Origin: Diogma glabrata
Taxonomy: Eukaryota > Arthropoda > Insecta > Diptera > Cylindrotomidae
Length of the DNA stretch: 64,000 nucleotides
Reading direction: 5' to 3'
Assembly (NCBI GenBank): GCA_963693315.1
Contig: OY856186.1
Coordinates: forward strand, 83,335,676 to 83,399,675
The first letter of the stretch is position 1; every line of letters starts with the position of its first letter. The position numbers and the translations under genes are program-made. The notes under the pieces are model-generated. The model saw nothing but the letters and a program-made list of their open reading frames with translations. It was not told where the DNA came from and did not search any database. Shown here in pieces: positions 10,901 through 20,000 of the stretch.

Positions 10901-13776
10901 TTTATAAAATATTTTTGAAAACACTTATATCAGTCTTAAAAATTTAATTTTTATTTAATTAATAAAAACAATATTTCGGCACATTGCCATTTTCAAGTTG
11001 AAAAAAATATATAAAAAATTATAAAATAATACACAAATTAGGTTCACAAAAAACTATCCGTATAAAATGAAAAACTAAAATGAATTGAAAATTTAAAAAA
11101 CAAAAAGACTAGGCTAATAAAAACGATCTAAAAAAGCTACGTTGATTTTTTCGAACATATTTTTTTCAAATTTAGCAAGTATTTATATTCACTGTGTAGA
11201 AATTTGGTATCAGTATGCGCATTACATGCCATCGGTAATTTAAGTTGGATATGTGCAGCCTCAAGGATATCTCTTTTGTTTGAATTCTTTTCTAGATCCA
11301 ATATTCTTGTTTTATCGAATTCAAAACTATGTTGATCATTAATGCTATGTTTTGCTAATGCGGTCAAATCACTTTTATTTCGAACATCTCTTTTGTGCTG
11401 AAGAATACGATTTTTTAGTTGTTGTTTGGTTTGTCCAATATACACTGTTTTTTTACACTTGCAAGGTATTTCATATATAAGATTTGTTTGGTCGAATTTA
11501 TTTATTTTATCTTTTGTTTTGGAAAATAAGCTATTGTAAATGGTGTTTGTTATTTTATTGGCGATTTTTGATTTTTTGGTATGTTGTTTTATTATTTTTA
11601 GGCATTTATCTGTTAACTTAGGTATATATGTTACAGACCCAAATAACGGAGCTTGAAGATTTTGACTGGAACTAGGATTTTGTTGTTGTAAAGTTATATT
11701 TTGCTGAATGTTAATTTGTGTGTTATTATTTGTAATGGATGTTGATGTAATATGGTTTAATTTATTAATTTCTTGATGTACTAATTTATTTGTTAATTTA
11801 GACGGATAATTATTTTCTTTTAAAATATTTTTAATAACTTTTATATTATCTCCATAAAAAGATTTGTCACTAAGACTAAAAACTTTTTTAACAAAAGACC
11901 TAGCTACATTAATTTTCATTGTAAAAGGATGGGCTGATACATAATTTAATAATCTATTCGATGTTGTTTCTTTTTTGTACCAATTAGTAATAATTGAATT
12001 ATTTTTCCTAATGAGCTGGAGATCTAAAAAGTTAATTTTGTTATCATTTTCTTCCTCAACTGTAAATTTTATATTATCGTCAAATAACTCAAAAACTGTT
12101 TTTGTTGAGGTAATTATATCTTTTGGTATAGCCATTATTATATCATCAACATATTTTTTAATAAAAGTTGGTTTCCTAGATAAACAGTTCAGTGATTCTG
12201 TTAAAAGTTTTTCCATGACGATATCTGCTAACACTGGCGATAACGGATTACCCATTGCAAGACCATCAATTTGTTCATAAAAATTATTATTGTAAGAAAA
12301 ATAGTTATTGTTTTTTGTGCAAAATTCTAAAATATCAATAAAAACTTCTTTGGGTAATTTTGTTAAAAATTTAATTTCATCCCATCTGTTTTGAATTTCG
12401 TTCAACGCCAAATCTATTGGAATATTTGTAAACAAAGATACTACGTCAAAGGACACTAATATGTCATCGTGTCATATGTTCTTGTATTTTTATTGTATCA
12501 ACAAAATCTTTAAAATTATTTGAATTTACAATATTGAAGCTACTTTTGTTGGTTAGTACCTTTAGTATATTATTCAAAAATTTTTGTAAATTTTGTAAGA
12601 TTATATGTGGGAGAATTTATACTGGACACAATTGGCCGTAAAGGTACATTTGGTTTGTGTAATTTTGGAAGGCCATATAAACGTGGAGCAAATGAGTTTC
12701 TTGTTTTAAGTGAGTTTTTAATTTGAACGTCAATATAGTTGTCATCAAAAATTTGGTCTGTTATTTTTTGGGATTTGTTATGTAGACGTGTTGTAGGATC
12801 CTTATCAATCTTCCTGTATGTGTTGCTATCATTCAAAATCTCTAACATTTTATCTCTATATTCCGATTTAAACATTATTACAGTTTTTTTGGATTTATCA
12901 CTACTAGTTATTAATATTTGTGGGTTATTTCTTAAAAAGCGTTTAGTTTGTATTTCACTTTGAATTAAAAAAGAGCTAATTTTGTCAAATTGGTTACGTT
13001 GTATGAAATTTGAAATTTGGCTTGTTATTTGTGTTCTATGTTCAGATTTTAAAGTTGATTCTTGATATTGAGAAAATATATTCTCATATTCAGATATCAT
13101 TTTTGGTACAGGAATATTATTATTGTTAATTGGATTTGAAAACTTCGGACCATAACTTAATAATGTTTGAATATTTTGTGGAATCACCAGATCTGTCAAA
13201 TTTGCAATATTATGTGGATTAAATTGTAGGATTGGTTCAAAAAAATTTAACTTGTTGTATTTTAAATCCAACTTATGTTGGTGTACCAATTGTGAATCTT
13301 CATTGAAAATTAATTGAGAGTTGATGAGATAGTTAAAATCAGGTGTATTTAAGTTTCGTTTTAATAACTCATTAATTGTCAACAATAATTTGTTTAAAAA
13401 TCTAATTTGTTCAAAACATACCTTGATTTCTAAATTTAACACATCTTTGGCTAATAAATCATATTTTTTATTTATAATATTATGTAGTTTATGGCTCGTA
13501 TCACTGATGTTATATACATGTCTAATTCTATTTTCAATAAATTTTGGAACTTTATTATTTTGCTTACATTTTTGAAGAAAATTTCGTCTCGGTATTATTT
13601 TGTTGTTTTTTTCATGTGTATGGATGTATTTCATGATACTGCAGTTAGTATGATAGTCATACTGTTCTCTTAACTGAAAACTGTTATATTTATTTCTTAT
13701 GAAAAACATTTTGCGTTTTATAGTGCATACGCTGTATTAATATATATTTTAGTATTTTTGACTGTTTGATATTTAT
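10901..13776 (-). mobile_element. Penelope-like element copy C
   Basis: This third tandem unit is 2876 bp, 20 bp longer than the standard period because of two 10-bp insertions in the RT region. It is otherwise nearly identical to A and B and shares the Ile-244 variant with B. Confidence 0.9.
11137..13709 (-). pseudogene. Penelope-like RT/GIY-YIG ORF, copy C, frameshifted
   Basis: The N-terminal ~375 residues read at 12570-13709, and the C-terminal part from the strand-A motif onward reads at 11137-12456. Two 10-bp insertions lie about 110 bp apart: one at 12469-12478 and one, a near-duplication of the local ATTTTGTAA word, around 12582-12595. They destroy the frame between the TYNLTKF and FDVVSLF motifs. 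YVDD and the GIY-YIG region are intact. A TTT-to-ATT-like substitution near 12512 lies between the two insertions. Confidence 0.9.
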
Positions 13777-14081
13777 TTTATAAAATATTTTTGAAAACAC
13801 TTATATCAGTCTTAAAAATTTAATTTTTATTTAATTAATAAAAACAATATTTCGGCACATTGCCATTTTCAAGTTGAAAAAAATATATAAAAAATTATAA
13901 AATAATACACAAATTAGGTTCACAAAAAACTATCCGTATAAAATGAAAAACTAAAATGAATTGAAAATTTAAAAAACAAAAAGACTAGGCTAATAAAAAC
14001 GATCTAAAAAAGCTACGTTGATTTTTTCGAACATATTTTTTTCAAATTTAGCAAGTATTTATATTCACTGTGTAGAAATTT
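13777..14081 (-). mobile_element. Penelope-like element stub D (3' end only)
   Basis: This 305-bp fragment matches the 3' end of the tandem unit, including the last ~25 codons of the ORF. It stops abruptly after the bases encoding the KFLHSEY region and abuts a ~48-bp A/T-rich junction (14082-14129) leading into the oppositely oriented copy E. Confidence 0.88.
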
Positions 14082-14129
14082 AAAAATTTTTAGAAAAAAA
14101 AAAAAATTTTTTAGAAAAATTTTTTTTTA

Positions 14130-15847
14130 CATATAATCTTACAAAATTTTTGAATAATATACTAAAGGTACTAACCAACAAAAGTAGCTTCAATATTGTA
14201 AATTCAAATAAATTTAAAGATTTTGTTGATACAATAAAAATACAAGAAGATGACATATTAGTGTCCTTTGACGTAGTATCTTTGTTTACAAATATTCCAA
14301 TAGATTTGGCGTTGAACGAAATTCAAAACAGATGGGATGAAATTAAATTTTTAACAAAATTACCCAAAGAAGTTTTTATTGATATTTTAGAATTTTGCAC
14401 AAAAAACAATAACTATTTTTCTTACAATAATAATTTTTATGAACAAATTGATGGTCTTGCAATGGGTAATCCGTTATCGCCAGTGTTAGCAGATATCGTC
14501 ATGGAAAAACTTTTAACAGAATCACTGAACTGTTTATCTAGGAAACCAACTTTTATTAAAAAATATGTTGATGATATAATAATGGCTATACCAAAAGATA
14601 TAATTACCTCAACAAAAACAGTTTTTGAGTTATTTGACGATAATATAAAATTTACAGTTGAGGAAGAAAATGATAACAAAATTAACTTTTTAGATCTCCA
14701 GCTCATTAGGAAAAATAATTCAATTATTACTAATTGGTACAAAAAAGAAACAACATCGAATAGATTATTAAATTATGTATCAGCCCATCCTTTTACAATG
14801 AAAATTAATGTAGCTAGGTCTTTTGTTAAAAAAGTTTTTAGTCTTAGTGACAAATCTTTTTATGGAGATAATATAAAAGTTATTAAAAATATTTTAAAAG
14901 AAAATAATTATCCGTCTAAATTAACAAATAAATTAGTACATCAAGAAATTAATAAATTAAACCATATTACCAACATCCATTACAAATAATAACACACAAA
15001 TTAACATTCAGCAAAATATAACTTTACAACAACAAAATCCTAGTTCCAGTCAAAATCTTCAAGCTCCGTTATTTGGGTCTGTAACATATATACCTAAGTT
15101 AACAGATAAATGCCTAAAAATAATAAAACAACATACCAAAAAATCAAAAATCGCCAATAAAATAACAAACACCATTTACAATAGCTTATTTTCCAAAACA
15201 AAAGATAAAATAAATAAATTCGACCAAACAAATCTTATATATGAAATACCTTGCAAGTGTAAAAAAACAGTGTATATTGGACAAACCAAACAACAACTAA
15301 AAAATCGTATTCTTCAGCACAAAAGAGATGTTCGAAATAAAAGTGATTTGACCGCATTAGCAAAACATAGCATTAATGATCAACATAGTTTTGAATTCGA
15401 TAAAACAAGAATATTGGATCTAGAAAAGAATTCAAACAAAAGAGATATCCTTGAGGCTGCACATATCCAACTTAAATTACCGATGGCATGTAATGCGCAT
15501 ACTGATACCAAATTTCTACACAGTGAATATAAATACTTGCTAAATTTGAAAAAAATATGTTCGAAAAAATCAACGTAGCTTTTTTAGATCGTTTTTATTA
15601 GCCTAGTCTTTTTGTTTTTTAAATTTTCAATTCATTTTAGTTTTTCATTTTATACGGATAGTTTTTTGTGAACCTAATTTGTGTATTATTTTATAATTTT
15701 TTATATATTTTTTTCAACTTGAAAATGGCAATGTGCCGAAATATTGTTTTTATTAATTAAATAAAAATTAAATTTTTAAGACTGATATAAGTGTTTTCAA
15801 AAATATTTTATAAAATAAATATCAAACAGTCAAAAATACTAAAATAT
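14130..15847 (+). mobile_element. Penelope-like element copy E, inverted and 5'-truncated
   Basis: It lies in the opposite orientation to A-D. It begins inside the RT region (equivalent to residue ~369) and runs through the 3' end. It continues ~45 bp further into sequence that elsewhere belongs to the 5' border of the next tandem unit, so it was copied or recombined from a tandem array. The 5'-truncated ends of D and E face each other, with both 3' ends pointing outward. Confidence 0.9.
14137..15578 (+). pseudogene. Truncated, frameshifted Penelope-like RT/GIY-YIG ORF, copy E
   Basis: Residues ~369-648 (RT motifs FDVVSLF, GLAMGNPLSP and YVDD) read at 14137-14989. A 2-base deletion near 14970, in the Ser/Thr/Asn-rich linker, shifts the frame. 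The GIY-YIG part then reads in another frame to the stop at 15578. The N-terminal ~368 residues are absent. Confidence 0.9.
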
Positions 15848-15960
15848 TTATTATATTTTGTTTTATATTTTTATTATTTTTTCATTTTATTTTATTATTT
15901 TTATTTTATTTATTTATTTTTTATTTATTTTATTTTTTTATTTTTTCGTTACTTTTTCAG
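15848..15960. other. A/T-rich tract right of copy E
   Basis: This is irregular T-rich sequence without an exact unit. It occupies the position that mirrors the 11-bp minisatellite on the left side of the array. Confidence 0.6.
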
Positions 15961-16192
15961 TATGGTATATCAGTAGATTAAAGGAATTGTAATTCCTAAT
16001 TTCTAAATTTGTTTCAGCAAAATCGGACTAGTCGTTCTCGAGTTATGTCAAAAAAGACCCCCAAACGTGACAATTTTCCCTATATGATACTTGCTAACTT
16101 CAAATCGATATATCTCGATTCCTAGACGTGACCCAGCGAAACGCCGGGAAACGTATAACTTTTTTTTGACCGATATAACTTTTCCCGGTAGT
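15961..16192 (-). repeat. Right arm of the large inverted repeat bounding the Penelope locus
   Basis: This is the reverse complement of 533-773, with a few substitutions and short indels. The outer end reads ACTACCGGGAAAAGTTATAT on the minus strand. A tandem AGTGTAATGGA doublet lies just outside (16190-16212). Confidence 0.8.
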
Positions 16193-16716
16193 GTAATGGA
16201 AGTGTAATGGAAGAAAACAGTGAAAATACAATAAATTGAATTCATGGCTGCGTACTAACAAAAACATCTCTAAACAGATTAAATTTAAAATATCGAAAAG
16301 GAGGACAAAAAGGACGACAGTTTTCAAGGAAGGACATAACCTACAAAAGGAGGACGGTTGGTCACCTTACAATTGTGATATATGGCATTCAATTCGCTTT
16401 TGATTGCATAACTTAAACAAGGTTTCTTTCTTTATTTAATAAATATATAAATTGAAAGGCGTTTGATTTTTGCATGCAGCAAAGTTTTGATTATTATGAT
16501 ACAACACTTAACAAATAACTGTATGATCTAACATAGTTTTATTTTTAATTTTAAGTTTTGACTTTACTTTGAAATGAAAATAAAATGCCAAATTGATTAT
16601 TACAGTTTGAAAACTGATATAATTCTATTATTTTGAAATTAAATTGGTGCAAATAAAATATTTATTATAACTTGTTTTTGTTTTTAATAGGTTGGTGCCA
16701 TTTTTTTAACTTATGT
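16193..16716. other. 3' flank of the DM9 gene
   Basis: No ORF of note is present. A minus-strand AATAAA (plus-strand TTTATT at 16661-16666) lies about 50 bases after the DM9 gene stop codon and is a good candidate polyadenylation signal. Confidence 0.5.
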
Positions 16717-17010
16717 TTAATTGGTTAATACTTCATATCGGTCATATGCGATTTCACTACCACCATATGGAATATAACAAACATTGTGTGATGGTTGAAC
16801 TTTGCCAATAGTAACAGATCCTTCGTGATGTGCACGACCAACAAATAAAGGTTCTCCATCTTCAGATTCACCAGCTGGAATAGCGTTACCGGGAATGCCA
16901 CCACCAGAAACATTAACCCAATTTGCACCACCAACTAGTACTTCATAATCACTATGACCATGTTCACCACCACCCCATGGAACATAAACAACACCATGAC
17001 CCAAATTAAG
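16717..17010 (-). CDS. DM9 gene last exon: rest of DM9-1 and all of DM9-2
   Basis: The acceptor TTTTATTTTCAG precedes 17010. The frame begins GHGVVYVPWGGGEHG within a few codons, continues through the second DM9 repeat (FVGRAHHEG, CYIPYGG) and ends YEVLTN-stop at 16717. Confidence 0.88.
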   Translation of the reverse strand, partial: LNLGHGVVYVPWGGGEHGHSDYEVLVGGANWVNVSGGGIPGNAIPAGESEDGEPLFVGRAHHEGSVTIGKVQPSHNVCYIPYGGSEIAYDRYEVLTN

Positions 17011-20000
17011 CTGAAAATAAAAGAATTTGTAAATAATTTGAGCAAGACAACTATATTTTTGAAAATATACTTTTCCTGGGATCAAAGCACCTTCGTGACG
17101 TGCTCTACCAACATATAAAATGGTACCATCACTATCTCGACCACCTGCAACAGCTCCAGCGGGAAGAGCATTACCACTTGATGGAACCCAACAAGGTTGG
17201 CCTCCACCACAAGTTAATGGCGTTGCATTCCAACCACCACCCGCGCCAGATCTTGGAGCTGAATAAAAAATATTTATCATTAGTCAAATTTTATAATCAT
17301 TCAAATAAATAAAATGTGTACAACTTTAATATAGCTGCAATAACAAAAAAAGCTGAACTACTTATTATTTAAAGGAGTATATGGATGGCATAGGGATGAA
17401 AAAAAGGATATGAAAAGCAGATTAATTTATGTTGTTATTTGAAAAATATGATTGTTTTATCTTAAATTTGCCTCAAACGGTATTTTAACTTACAATTCTT
17501 TTTGTAATTTTGTTTAAAACATTCAAAACAGTTATTATTTCTTTTTAATTTTCTGTTGTATTATTTGTTCCACTTTGATCGTTAGAGGTATGGATGGCTC
17601 TTCTAAATGCAGAATGCTAATGAGGAGTCTCATAGTTGGATGGAATACTATTAAAGTTATGCTCTGATATTAAATAGGACAAGTAGGCTTAGAACCTTCC
17701 GCCTTAATGAATTAACAAACATATTTAAACAAACACAAGTTTTGTACAAACAATTTATGTAGATAAGGATTCTTTACTTAAAAGCACTTAATAGCTTAAC
17801 ATTTAGTAAGCACAACTATTAAAAACTAATGTTATTCTATAACTTAAGACATTTGTTTTTTTAATACTGTTTAAATTCAATTTTTTAAAATGAATTTATT
17901 TATGTCCTTTTAATTTTTGCTCTATTGTTTAATTAAAATTGGGACTACGGTTTCACATTGAAACATTTGTTTGAAATAATAAATACTTTGCAACATTAAT
18001 ATCTAGTAAGAAAAAGTGATTTTTTGAGTGAAGCATTTAGGTTTAATTATTGGTAGCTTTTGGTAGCGGTTGTATTTATAGATTTTTATAAATGCCCAAA
18101 AGTTGAAATAAAACTTTGCCCATCTGTCCCATTCATTTATTTCGGCTCTACTTCTATGCATGGATAAATTATATTTTAAAATAAAATTCGTGAAATATTT
18201 TATGAACAGCTAATTTTCAAGATCTTTAGGCAATTACAAAGGTAAAGGAGTAAAACAAATATCAAAAATAATAAATATATGGAAAACATTCTAAGTTAAT
18301 GGGTAGAGTTGTTTTGCCAGTTTTGTGTATTTACATTTTCTACTCTAACAATAGAATTTATAAACATCATAGGCCAATTTTAAATGTTTATAATTCAAAT
18401 TAAATATTTTTATTATTTCCAAATATCTCAATGTAAAAAGCAAATAAACATTTTTTTGAATAAATTATAAAATTTAATTATTTAGAATCTTATTATTTTG
18501 ACAACTTGACTCTTGAGCGAAAAATATTATATAAAAGAAAATGTTTAATTTAGGAAGTAAATAAAATCTTTTATCCTTCCGACAACTATAAATTTCTGTT
18601 TTTTTACAACCTGTTTTTATTACCACCATAATTGTGTGCGTTATTAGTTTTAACTTAATAAAATAATAGTATATTATTGAATTAGGAGCTAAAGTCGTAC
18701 TTTTTGTGTTGAGTCTATAGTTTGGCGGCCGACCGTAGGGAGGCCGACAATTATAGACGAAACACAAAAAGTCAAAGCTCCGAATTCAATACACTATTTT
18801 TTCGGCAAACGTTTAAATTTGTTTAAAAATATGAAATTAATGCATCAAATTTTTTAAAAATATGTTTTAGGTAATAAATTTTCTGAAATTAATTTTTTTT
18901 TATTTTTATTCATTAAAATGAACTGAAATGCATTTTGTTTTGAACAAATTAATAATATCATTTTATTTTACTTTACTGCCGCCGTAAAAATATAAAAATT
19001 ACTTTACAGCCGCCGTAAAAATATGAAAATTACTTTACAGCCGCCGTAAAAATATGGAAGTTACTTTACAGCCGCCGGCAGAAAAAGTAAAAATGACGTC
19101 ACTTTTGCAGCCGCCGGCTAAAAAGTAAGACTTTAGCTACTCCCCAGCGGCAGTAAAGTTAAACTTTACAGTCGTTAGCCGAAAAACAACTATTAATTTT
19201 ATTCTGTTCCGCGAATGTTGCGGAATACAATAACACAATTTGTTTGATTATATTGAACTCTGAAATAAATATGTTTGATTGTATAAATTATAAATTGATA
19301 ACACTTGCTATTAATGTTTTTCCAAGTGCCGACAGTCGACACAATTGAATTTATTTTTTGATTGAATTTATAAAAATTTGATTGTTTTTTTTTTAATATT
19401 AACAACAACATTTATGCTCTGATTATACAAAAATCAATAAATTCAAACTAAAGCGCATGTCCCTCTCTCGAATATTAGAAAAGGCAAAGGGTACTATGCT
19501 TAAATTGCGTTTAATTCGTTTTAATTGTTTTATCAATGAATTTTACAATAGTTCAATTTAAATTAATACATGTTCCTCTGTCGGAAGGATAAAACGTTGT
19601 ATTGGGTTCACGTTTAATGAATTTTATTCTCTCGCAAATTTGCACATTTGCTTGAAAAATAAAATATTGTATTAAACACTTACATAATAAATTACTATTG
19701 TCATGTAAATAAACTACATATTTGTAAAACATTATTCTAGGCCCGTGTTTTAGTATCTTGATTAAATCTTTTTCTAAATTGCTATGCAGTTTGATTGTAA
19801 TTTTCACATATTTTAATACATGACTACATTTGAAAAATATACAAATATAAACTAATTTTAAAAATAAAGTTTAAAGACTAATTTTTGCAAATTAATATTT
19901 AAATATTTCAAAATTACTTGAAAAGAAAATTAAATATGATTTTTAGAATTTTTACTCACAAACACCAAAAAAATAAATGCTTCATTTTATATTTGTGTAT

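Noticed and set aside
13777..15847. D-E junction interpreted as a twin-priming 5' inversion of one insertion
   Set aside because: Both D and E contain the element's 3' end. Twin priming would leave only one 3' end, so recombination or a separate inverted copy fits better.
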